A DNA stretch of 64,000 bases from Candidatus Gastranaerophilales bacterium. GTDB taxonomy: Bacteria > Cyanobacteriota > Vampirovibrionia > Gastranaerophilales > Gastranaerophilaceae. Below, in pieces: positions 1-8,200 of this stretch (within the stretch, counting starts at the first letter, position 1; each line of letters begins with the position of its first letter). A program made the position numbers and the translations under genes. Under the pieces are notes generated by a model, which did not search any database, had not been told where the DNA came from, and saw nothing but the letters and a program-made list of their open reading frames with translations. Location of the stretch: NCBI GenBank assembly GCA_944324425.1, contig CALUWE010000002.1, positions 124,001-188,000 of the forward strand, in the 5' to 3' direction.

Positions 1-182
1 ACAAGGGTATTCCGATTTGTGATGCCGCGCCAAATTCAAACATCTGTAAAAGCTTTAAACAACTGGGAGCATTACTGTCGGATAATTACAACTACACAAA
101 CAAAAACCAAAAACCGCAAAACCAGAGAGAACAAGGGTTTAAGTTTTTAAACTTATTCAGCAAAAACAAAGGAGATATTTAG
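1..182 (+). CDS. C-terminal end of a CpaE/TadZ-like protein (partial)
   Basis: The third forward frame is open from the left edge and stops with TAG at 180-182, directly against the cpaF start at 183. The visible tail begins GIPICDAAPNSNICKSF and ends FLNLFSKNKGDI. Short 'G-x-P-I … P-x-S … K-S-F-x-x-L' tails are what the C-termini of MinD/ParA-like CpaE (TadZ) ATPases look like. CpaE normally sits just upstream of CpaF in Tad pilus operons and helps localise the pilus machine. The ATPase core lies outside the window, so the identity rests mainly on position and the tail. It could instead be another gene of the same operon. Confidence 0.55.
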   Translation, partial: KGIPICDAAPNSNICKSFKQLGALLSDNYNYTNKNQKPQNQREQGFKFLNLFSKNKGDI

Positions 183-1742
183 TTGTCTCTAAAAGACAGA
201 TTAAATGCCAATCACAACAACAATAACGATCGCATCCACAAGGAAGATGCGAACGCTTACTTGAACTACTCCGTTACCCCGCTGAATGATGAACTAAGAG
301 GCCTAAAAGACCAGTTACATGTTCTTTTGATTGAAAAAGTAAATACAACCCCAAACTGGTCAAATTTTTCTGATGACGAACAAAAAAACTTAATCAGACA
401 ATTTATCGAATTTCAAATTGCAAGCAACTTTAGGCAAGTTCCTATTAATAAATCCGAAAAAGAACGCCTGATAAAAGAAATTATACAAGATACAAAAGGT
501 TTTGGCCCGCTGGACCCGTTGCTTGAGGACCCCGGAATAAGCGATATTTTGGTAAACGGCGCAAAGAATGTTTATATAGAAAAAAACGGCAAACTTTATA
601 AAACATCGGTTACTTTTAAAGATAACGACCACTTAAAAAATATCATTGAGCGTATTGTTTCAAAAGTGGGAAGAAGAATAGACGAAAAATCTCCGATGGT
701 GGATGCCAGATTAGCTGATGGCAGCCGTGTGAACGCAATTATTCCGCCGCTTGCAATAGACGGGCCTTCATTATCAATCAGGCGTTTTAAAAAGGATGCG
801 GGAACAATTGAGGCCCTTTTGAGATGGGGTTCAATGTCAACGGAAATTGCAGATGTTCTACAAGCTGCAGTCAGAGCGAGATGCAACATTATTATTTCAG
901 GCGGAACGGGCGCCGGTAAAACAACATTATTAAACAGTTTATCGGCAAGAATACCATCCGGAGAAAGAATTATTACAATAGAAGATTCAGCCGAACTTTG
1001 TTTGCAGCAAGAGCATGTTGTAAGGCTTGAAACAAGACCCAAAAACATCGAGGGCGAAGGTGAAATTTCAACAAGGGACTTGGTTATAAACTCCCTCCGT
1101 ATGAGACCCGACAGGATAGTAATCGGTGAATGCCGTGGCGCGGAAACACTTGATATGCTTCAAGCCATGAACACAGGCCACGACGGCTCTTTAACCACAC
1201 TTCACGCCAACTCTCCAAGAGATGCGCTCTCAAGGTTAGAAACAATGGTTTTATACGCAGGTGTTGACCTTCCGAGTAAAAACATAAAGCAGCAAATATC
1301 ATCAGCCATCAATATAATTGTTCAAACATCAAGACTTCAAGACGGTTCAAGAAAAGTAACAAGGGTATCTGAAATCACAGGTATGGAAGAATCCGTTATT
1401 ACAATGCAGGATATTTTTGTTTGGAAACAAACCGGCATGAGCGACAGCGCCGTTATAGGAACCCATGTTTCAACCGGTGTCCGTCCCGAATTTATGAAAA
1501 AAATTGAGCGAATCGGCATTGAAATAAATTCAAGAATTTTTGATGCAAACTACAAACATACATACATAATAAAATCCGCGCCGAGCGAAAATGTTGTTGT
1601 AAAACAAAAATCGCCAATGGTTGACAAAAAAGACACACAAAATATTGAATCAGTTAGAAAAACAATGGTTTCAAGAAGCGAACAGGAAGCCGATATTTTA
1701 AGAAGGCTGCACAACAAAAATGGACATAGAATTGACACTTAA
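183..1742 (+). CDS. cpaF: Tad/Flp pilus assembly ATPase CpaF (TadA)
   Basis: Hexameric secretion ATPase that powers Tad (type IVc) pilus assembly at the inner membrane. Of 519 residues, the N-terminal ~90 are a variable helical region. A conserved block around residues 105-125 (GFGPLDPLLEDPGISDILVN) is typical of the GspE/VirB11-like family. Walker A GGTGAGKTT lies near residue 240 and the Walker B/Asp-box region MRPDRIVIGE near 306. The His box GHDGSLTTLHANSP follows. The start is TTG at 183, with GGAG at 171-174 about 8 bases upstream. It touches the preceding stop and overlaps tadB by 23 bases, so this is one translationally coupled operon. The ~100 C-terminal residues after the ATPase core are longer than in most CpaF proteins and Ser/Lys-rich. 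Confidence 0.95.
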   Translation: MSLKDRLNANHNNNNDRIHKEDANAYLNYSVTPLNDELRGLKDQLHVLLIEKVNTTPNWSNFSDDEQKNLIRQFIEFQIASNFRQVPINKSEKERLIKEIIQDTKGFGPLDPLLEDPGISDILVNGAKNVYIEKNGKLYKTSVTFKDNDHLKNIIERIVSKVGRRIDEKSPMVDARLADGSRVNAIIPPLAIDGPSLSIRRFKKDAGTIEALLRWGSMSTEIADVLQAAVRARCNIIISGGTGAGKTTLLNSLSARIPSGERIITIEDSAELCLQQEHVVRLETRPKNIEGEGEISTRDLVINSLRMRPDRIVIGECRGAETLDMLQAMNTGHDGSLTTLHANSPRDALSRLETMVLYAGVDLPSKNIKQQISSAINIIVQTSRLQDGSRKVTRVSEITGMEESVITMQDIFVWKQTGMSDSAVIGTHVSTGVRPEFMKKIERIGIEINSRIFDANYKHTYIIKSAPSENVVVKQKSPMVDKKDTQNIESVRKTMVSRSEQEADILRRLHNKNGHRIDT

Positions 1743-2694
1743 AATCGGTATCTGCATTTTTAGCAGCATCTTGACGTATATATGCGTTATCAATTTGTGC
1801 GATTATTTTCACGTTGATGAAAAAGAAGTTGTTAAAAGGCTTATTGCTGTTAAAAACCACGATTTTAAAGGCAATATGCCAAGCAACAACAATTTTGCAA
1901 CTGCAAAGTCCAACTTCCAGTTTAAAGTTTTTTCAAAAATATTTAAAAACATAAAAATTGTTGAAAAAATAAAAGCACTGTTAGAGCAGGCCGACATCCC
2001 CTGGCAGGTTGATACTTTTGTCATTGTAAGTATAGTTTTAGGGTTAATTCCGCTTGTCCTTGCTTTAATTTTTACGCCTCTTTTAATCATTGTTTGCGTT
2101 GCAGGGCTTTTTGGACCGTATTTATATGCAAAATATAAAATTAAAAAAAGAACGGCGCTTTTCACTCAGCAATTGCCGGATGCGCTTGATTTATTGTGTA
2201 ACGCATTGAGGGCAGGGCACTCTTTGTTTTCCGCTTTTGAAGTTATTGTAAATGAAATGCCAAACCCCATAAGCAAGGTTTTTAAAATTTTAACCGATGA
2301 AATTGCCTTGGGGATTGACGCAAGAGATGCAATGAGATCATTGCAAAGAATGGTGCCCGGTTCTGTTGACTTAAGATTTTTTACAACGGTTGTAATTCTA
2401 CAAAGGGAAATCGGCGGTAACTTAATTAAATTGTTGGAAATTTTAGCAGCAACAATCAGAGAAAGATTTAAAATGATAGGCCAATTAAAAGCACAAACAA
2501 TGCAGGCCAGATTATCAGGGATAATAGTTTCTGTTATACCGCCCATAATCTGCGTTGTGTTGTTTATAATGGCGCCTGAGTATATGGACTATCTCATACA
2601 TCACCTCTGGGGTAAAATTGCGCTTGGAGTTTCTGCTGTTTTAATGCTTATAGGATATATTGTAATTAATAAGATAACGGATATTGAAATATAA
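1720..2694 (+). CDS. tadB: Tad pilus inner-membrane platform protein TadB
   Basis: A 324-residue polytopic protein of the type II secretion F (T2SF) family, the platform on which CpaF acts. An N-terminal membrane segment (about residues 7-25) is followed by a Lys-rich cytoplasmic stretch, a long hydrophobic hairpin (about 101-139), then the T2SF domain opening with LPDALDLLCNALRAGHSL near residue 150. Two C-terminal membrane helices end the protein. It overlaps cpaF by 23 bases at its 5' end and tadC by one base (ATAATG) at its 3' end. Order and overlaps match the usual tadA-tadB-tadC layout. Confidence 0.93.
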   Translation: MDIELTLKIGICIFSSILTYICVINLCDYFHVDEKEVVKRLIAVKNHDFKGNMPSNNNFATAKSNFQFKVFSKIFKNIKIVEKIKALLEQADIPWQVDTFVIVSIVLGLIPLVLALIFTPLLIIVCVAGLFGPYLYAKYKIKKRTALFTQQLPDALDLLCNALRAGHSLFSAFEVIVNEMPNPISKVFKILTDEIALGIDARDAMRSLQRMVPGSVDLRFFTTVVILQREIGGNLIKLLEILAATIRERFKMIGQLKAQTMQARLSGIIVSVIPPIICVVLFIMAPEYMDYLIHHLWGKIALGVSAVLMLIGYIVINKITDIEI

Positions 2695-3647
2695 TGTTTG
2701 ATATTATAATGAAAATTTGTATATTACTTGTAATGACCTTTATGACAGGGTTGCTTGTTTATACAATTTTTAACCGAGACAGTAATTATCTTCTTGAAAG
2801 ATTAAAAAGAGGCCATAGCGTCGTTAAAAGAAAAAGTATCTTAGACGACTTATTGGAAGTAATTAAGCCCTTTACCGTTGTAAACATGAAAAACAGTAAA
2901 AATACGGGCTCTACAAAACAAATGTTAATACAGTTAGGTCTTCCCGCCAACGAAAACGATATAATGGATTTTGAGAACAGAAGAATGTTAAAGCTTATTA
3001 TTGTTTTAATGATAAGTACAATTTTGACATTCGTCATTCTTCCTTTTTTGGAAGCCGGAAAAGATACAGGCTCAATTAAACTTATGGTCGGAACCGTTTT
3101 AATTTGTCTGCCTTCCTTTATGGCATACAAAAGCCCGACTTGGAACTTAAATGCTAAAATTAAAAAGAAAGAAAAAGCTTTTGAAAAATTCTTCCCTGAT
3201 GCAATTGATCTTCTTTGTGTCTGTGTGGAAGCGGGATTAAGCATAGACAGCGCCATTGAAAGGGTAGGAAGAGAATTTACCAATTTCTCGCCAGAAGTCG
3301 GCGCGGAATTTAACAGAATTGCAAAAGACATTTTATCGGGCGTTTCCAAACAAGATGCCCTAAGGGGTTTATCAGAAAGGGTTCACAGCAAAGATATTCA
3401 ATCTTTTGTTGCAATAATCATTCAGGCCGATAAAATGGGTGCCAGCATATCATCTTCCCTTGCAATTTCGGCTGACAGTTTAAGAACAAAAAGAAAACAA
3501 AGGTTAGAAGCCCTTGTATCATCTGCCAGCACAAAAATGACGATTCCTTTGGTACTTTTTCTTTTACCTGCAACATTTGCCGTTATTTTAACACCTGCAA
3601 TTATTCAGGTTGTGGAAAGCTTGGGTAAAATGAATGGCTTCCAATAA
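2694..3647 (+). CDS. tadC: Tad pilus inner-membrane platform protein TadC
   Basis: A 317-residue second T2SF-family platform protein of the Tad system, partner of TadB. It has an N-terminal transmembrane helix (about residues 5-25), a membrane pair near 100-145, the T2SF motif FFPDAIDLLCVCVEAGLSI near 165-185, and a final hydrophobic helix before the C-terminus. The ATG overlaps the tadB stop by one base. The 3' end overlaps ribD by 14 bases. No pilin (flp), prepilin peptidase or secretin gene follows, so the rest of the locus must lie to the left or elsewhere. Confidence 0.93.
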   Translation: MFDIIMKICILLVMTFMTGLLVYTIFNRDSNYLLERLKRGHSVVKRKSILDDLLEVIKPFTVVNMKNSKNTGSTKQMLIQLGLPANENDIMDFENRRMLKLIIVLMISTILTFVILPFLEAGKDTGSIKLMVGTVLICLPSFMAYKSPTWNLNAKIKKKEKAFEKFFPDAIDLLCVCVEAGLSIDSAIERVGREFTNFSPEVGAEFNRIAKDILSGVSKQDALRGLSERVHSKDIQSFVAIIIQADKMGASISSSLAISADSLRTKRKQRLEALVSSASTKMTIPLVLFLLPATFAVILTPAIIQVVESLGKMNGFQ

Positions 3648-4683
3648 AAAAGATGAAAAATATATAAAAAAATGTTTTCAGTTGGCCAAAAAAGGGAGAA
3701 ATAACGTTCTTCCAAACCCGATGGTGGGATCTGTAATCGTAAAAGACGGCAGGATTATATCAACGGGCTATCATAAAAAATACGGCGAATTCCACGCAGA
3801 AAGAAATGCTGTTTTAAATTCAAAAGAAGACCTTGAAGGCGCCACGCTTTACGTTAATTTGGAGCCTTGTTCGCATTTTGGAAAAACACCCCCTTGCACT
3901 GATTTAATAATAGAGAAAAAAATTAAAAGGGTTGTTTTTTCATCTTTTGACAAAAACCCAAAAGTAAATGGCGCAAAAAAATTAAAAGAAAAAGGAATTG
4001 AAGTTACAGGCGGGGTTTTAGAAGATGAAGGAGATGAATTAAATAAAGTCTTTTTTAAAAACGTAACTGAAAAAATTCCCTATATTGCACTTAAAACCGC
4101 AACAACTCTTGATTCTAAAATTGCAACCGAAAATTATAATTCAAAATGGATTACAGGCAACAATTCAAGATTAGAAGTTATGAAACTAAGAAGCAGTTAT
4201 CAGTCGATTATGACAGGCTCCAACACCGTTCTTTGTGATAATCCGAAATTAACATCAAGAATAAAAAACGGGGTTAATCCAATCAGAATTATTATGGACA
4301 GAAACGGCAAAATTCCCCTTGACTATAATGTTTTTCAAGATGACGGAACAAGAATTATTGTAATTGATAACACCGGCAAAAAATACCCGAGCCACATTGA
4401 AAAAATCGGTTTTTCTAATATGGATGAGCTTTTAAAAACTTTATTTAATATGGGAATTTATTCCGTTTTAATTGAAAGCGGGCAAGGTTTAAATTCTGCC
4501 TTTTTAAAAGAAAAATGTGTTGATGAAATTTACCATTTTATCGCCCCTAAAATTTTAGGCGGGGGAATTGACTTTACAGGCGGCTTTACACCAAAAAGCA
4601 TAGATGAATCAATTATTGCTTATGATATGAAAATTAAAAAGTTTGAACCGGACATTATGCTTAATTATAAGCTCAAATATTAA
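3634..4683 (+). CDS. ribD: Bifunctional riboflavin deaminase/reductase RibD
   Basis: Catalyses two consecutive riboflavin-pathway steps: deamination of the diaminohydroxy-phosphoribosylamino-pyrimidine and reduction of the ribosyl side chain. The N-terminal deaminase domain (about 1-145) carries the zinc site H54-A-E56 and the PCSHFGKTPPC motif with C79 and C88. The reductase domain (about 150-345) begins IPYIALKTATTLDSKIA and contains the ITG, GSNTVL and LIESGQGLNSAF segments. At 349 residues it is slightly short but complete. It starts inside tadC (14-base overlap), so it is transcribed with the pilus genes, and no other rib genes are nearby. The 3' end overlaps the convergent gene by 11 bases. 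Confidence 0.95.
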   Translation: MASNKKDEKYIKKCFQLAKKGRNNVLPNPMVGSVIVKDGRIISTGYHKKYGEFHAERNAVLNSKEDLEGATLYVNLEPCSHFGKTPPCTDLIIEKKIKRVVFSSFDKNPKVNGAKKLKEKGIEVTGGVLEDEGDELNKVFFKNVTEKIPYIALKTATTLDSKIATENYNSKWITGNNSRLEVMKLRSSYQSIMTGSNTVLCDNPKLTSRIKNGVNPIRIIMDRNGKIPLDYNVFQDDGTRIIVIDNTGKKYPSHIEKIGFSNMDELLKTLFNMGIYSVLIESGQGLNSAFLKEKCVDEIYHFIAPKILGGGIDFTGGFTPKSIDESIIAYDMKIKKFEPDIMLNYKLKY

Positions 4684-5212
4684 AATTTTTTTGCTCAAAA
4701 TAAGCAACATTTCTGTATTTTTCAACTATATTCTTCATTGCCGATTGAATTTCTTTAATAAAAATCTTTTTATTGATTGTAATATCAAAGCAAACTTCCG
4801 CCTCTATAAAAGAATAGCTCAAAATTTGTCCTTCTCTTTCTTTTTTATAAAGTTCATCCGTATTTAAAACGGTAAACCTTATATCCGAACTATCGATTTT
4901 TTCGGAATATATTATATATTCAACCCCTTTGTTAAATACATAAAAAATAAGCGGTTTATCTGAACTGTCAATTTCTTCAATAAAATTTATAAACTTATTT
5001 AAGGTTAAATCAACCGAAGCAAAGGGAATTGAGATAAATCTTTTGTTTTTGCCCCGTATTAAAAAATCAAAATTTCCGGTCTCAAAATCAATGTTTTTAT
5101 ATCCAAAATTAATTCCGGAAACCCTTATCGGTTTTGAAAGTTTAAGCGCAGAAATTATTTCTTCTTCAAAAGGAGATTTTGCCAATAGAAATTTTAACTC
5201 GGTTTTTTCCAT
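4673..5212 (-). CDS. Hypothetical protein, 179 aa
   Basis: I do not recognise a family. The protein is soluble, with no signal peptide or membrane segment. It mixes predicted strands and helices and is rich in Ile, Lys, Glu and Phe. Codon use matches its neighbours, and the competing frame over it gives much less protein-like sequence, so it is likely real. It lies downstream of the giant coiled-coil gene on the same strand but after a strong terminator (5231-5264), so it may have its own weak promoter or depend on read-through. There is no clear Shine-Dalgarno motif before the ATG. Its last 11 bases overlap the end of ribD on the other strand. Confidence 0.7.
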   Translation of the reverse strand: MEKTELKFLLAKSPFEEEIISALKLSKPIRVSGINFGYKNIDFETGNFDFLIRGKNKRFISIPFASVDLTLNKFINFIEEIDSSDKPLIFYVFNKGVEYIIYSEKIDSSDIRFTVLNTDELYKKEREGQILSYSFIEAEVCFDITINKKIFIKEIQSAMKNIVEKYRNVAYFEQKNFNI

Positions 5213-5230
5213 ATTTAATCCAATTTTGTT

Positions 5231-5264
5231 TTAAAAAAATACCTTCCCGACAAGGAAGGTATTT
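5231..5264 (-). terminator. Rho-independent terminator of the giant coiled-coil gene
   Basis: Perfect 11-bp inverted repeat (5237-5247 with 5254-5264) around a 6-base loop. On the minus strand it is followed by a T run (5231-5239). It begins 9 bases past the stop codon of the 1882-aa gene. Confidence 0.9.
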
Positions 5265-5273
5265 CAAACTCGC

Positions 5274-8200
5274 CTATTCGTCTATACAAGATGAAATTAT
5301 GTGGTCAATTTTTGCCTGCATATAATCCATCTTATCTTCAATCCCGTCCATTCGGCTAATTAAACTGTCTTGTTTTTTAGTATTGTCATAGAACAAATCA
5401 ATAAATTCCTTAATGTCAAATGTATCTGTCTGCTTTTGGCTAAGCGCCTCAACCTTGTTTATCATATCTTCAATTTTTGTTTCCTGAACTCTGTATTTTT
5501 TGTAAATTGTCATTATGGCTTCTTCTAATTTTTGAGGCATTGCCTGATTTTTCTCGGATTGAATTAATCTGGATTTTAAATCTTCCATTTTAATTTTTTC
5601 GGATTTTTCAATTTTTGCAGCCAAAACATCAATTTTTGCGGTTGTGTTTTTCAGCCAAGAATCAAAGCGCATAATATCCGCACCGATTACTCTTGAAATT
5701 TTTGCATTTTCAAGGTTGATATTTTTTAATTCAACAAGTCTTGAAGCGAATTCTTTAAAATTGGTCAATTTGTTGTTCTTTTCGATGCCGAGTCTTATTT
5801 TTGCAATGTCAGATTCAAGGTCAACCAAAGTATAGCTTTGTTTTTCGCCTTCTTGCTCATTGTCTTCATCTTTTACAAGAACGGATTCTATTTTTGAAAT
5901 TTTATCCTTAAATTCTTTTGAAATATCCCTCAAAGTTGAATCTGCTCTGAGTTTTAATTCATCTTTAATAATTTCGTTGTTATGATTGATTATTTCATAA
6001 ATTCTGTTATCAATAAGTTTTTGAATATCCGTCAATTTGTCTTCATAATCCGCCTGAAGCTTTTCAACAATAAAATCAACTCTGTTATCAAGAGCTTTTT
6101 TATAGTCTTCGTTTGTTCTGTTTATAGCTTCAATCGTTTTTTCATCCAAGCTTGAAAGTGAATTATCAATAACGCCTTCCAATACGGAAACCTTTTCCTG
6201 CATTTTTTCTTCGAATGAATTTAACAGGCTGTCTATAATATTTTCGGCATTATCACTCTTATTTATTTTGGATGTAATTGAAGCTTTAAGTTCTTCCATC
6301 TCGCCTTTTAGCTGTTCAACAAGCCCTTGAGCATTGTTGTTTATTTCATTTTTAATGCTTTGAACATCATTTTTTAATTCGGAAACGGAAGACTGTATAA
6401 GCCCTTCTTTATCGGCAATTGAAGAAATAATGTTTTCTTTTATTGAACTAATCTGCTTTTTGGTATCATCAATATTTTCATGGATGTTATTGGTATTTTC
6501 TTCAATTTTTTCCATGATGCTGCTTTTTCTTGTATCCGCAGAATTATTAAGGGCAAAGACGATTGAATTTTTAATATCTTCAACTTTTTCTTCGCCAAAA
6601 AGCGTTTTTAGTTCGTTGTATAAAATTTCATTTTTTGAAGATGAGAGATTTTCAAAAGCCGAAATCAACGCATTTTTTAATTCGTTCAGGTCGTTTATGT
6701 TTAATGTTTCTTTTTGAGCCGCATCTTCCGAAATTTTTTCTATAAACTGATGAATTTTATTTTCAACATCGGTTCTTGTTTCAATCGTTTCGGTTCTTAT
6801 TTCCTGAACAAGGTTTTCAATTTCTTCTTTTTCGTCTTCTGATTTTTGCCTTAAACTTTCAACAAAAGCCTGAATTGAATTAACGCTTCTTTGCGTATCA
6901 TCAAAATAATCTTTTAAATTCAGGTCTGATCTGCTTATTGAAGCTTCCAAAGTTTCTTTAATTACGTTTATGTCTTCAATTAATTTTGCGCATTTTTCCT
7001 TTATATCTACTGTTTCATTCGCTATTGCGCCTTGAAAAGCAGGTATTGTTGAATTTATTTCATCCTTAACCGTTTGAATTGAATTTATAAGCTCTTGTTT
7101 ATTATTTTCCGCCGTATTTTTAATATCGGATTTTATTTCTTCAAAATTTACATTTATTGCATTTTGAACGACTTCAGCCGAATTATTATTGCCTTCGATT
7201 GAATTTTCTACTTTTTCTTTTAAGATTTCAAACGAATCGTTAATTGAATTTAATCTCTCATCAACAGCATTTGCATTTTCCGCAATAAGTGCCGCTAATT
7301 TTTCTTCAATCGTTTTGATATTTTCATTTATTGAATTTATTGAAAATTCAATGCTAAGGTCGCTTTTATTTGCCGAATTTGCAAGTTTTGAAGATATTTC
7401 ATTTGTAAAATCAACAATTGAAGTAAGTTTTTCCATCAAACTTGCATTGTTTTCATCCAAAACCTGCTTAATTTTGGAATCAAGAGAATCAAACTTGTCA
7501 TCCAAATTAGAACTGATTTTGTCTATATCCAATCCCAATTTATTTGCCAATTCGTCAACCAAACCGCTGACCGATTTTGAAGCCGCGGCAACTTCTTCAA
7601 ATTGAGAATTGAAACCTTCAAATTCATTTTTGAGATACTGAGAGTTATCCAAAATTGCGGTTATATTACCGGTAACACTTTTAATTAAATTGATTCTCGC
7701 TTCTGAATTTTCTTTTGCATTTATAATTTGAGCAAATTTTGAAACAACTTCTTTTGTCTGAAGTTCAAGGTTTTCCGTTATAAATGAAGTTAAAATTTCA
7801 TTTTCCTGTTTCAGATAATTAACACTGTCTAATTGAATTTCATTAAGCTGTGTTTTAATTAATTCAGCCAAAAGAGTTCTTTGAGCTTCGCTTGCGCCGT
7901 CTGTGATAATTTTGGTTTGATTTTGAATTTCAACTTTTGTTTGCCTTATTTCATTTAATAAGGCTTCCTGAATGCCGTTATATCCGGTTTTTCCGGTTTC
8001 CTCAATCAAAGTTTCAAGAGAAACAATTTTTTCATTCAGTCTTGTTTCAAATTCGTCAAATAAAGGAATAACCGTTTCATTGAAAGAATTTTGTCTTTCA
8101 TTTGATACCGTGCTTTCTTTCACTGAATTAATGCTTGCAAGAATTGAAGTTTGAATATCCTGAACAAGTTCTTTTGTAATATTGGCATTATCGATATTTG

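Noticed and set aside
596-1048. 150-aa minus-strand open frame inside cpaF
   Set aside because: It lies wholly within the well-supported ATPase gene, has no ribosome-binding site and gives no recognisable protein; it is a reverse-strand shadow.
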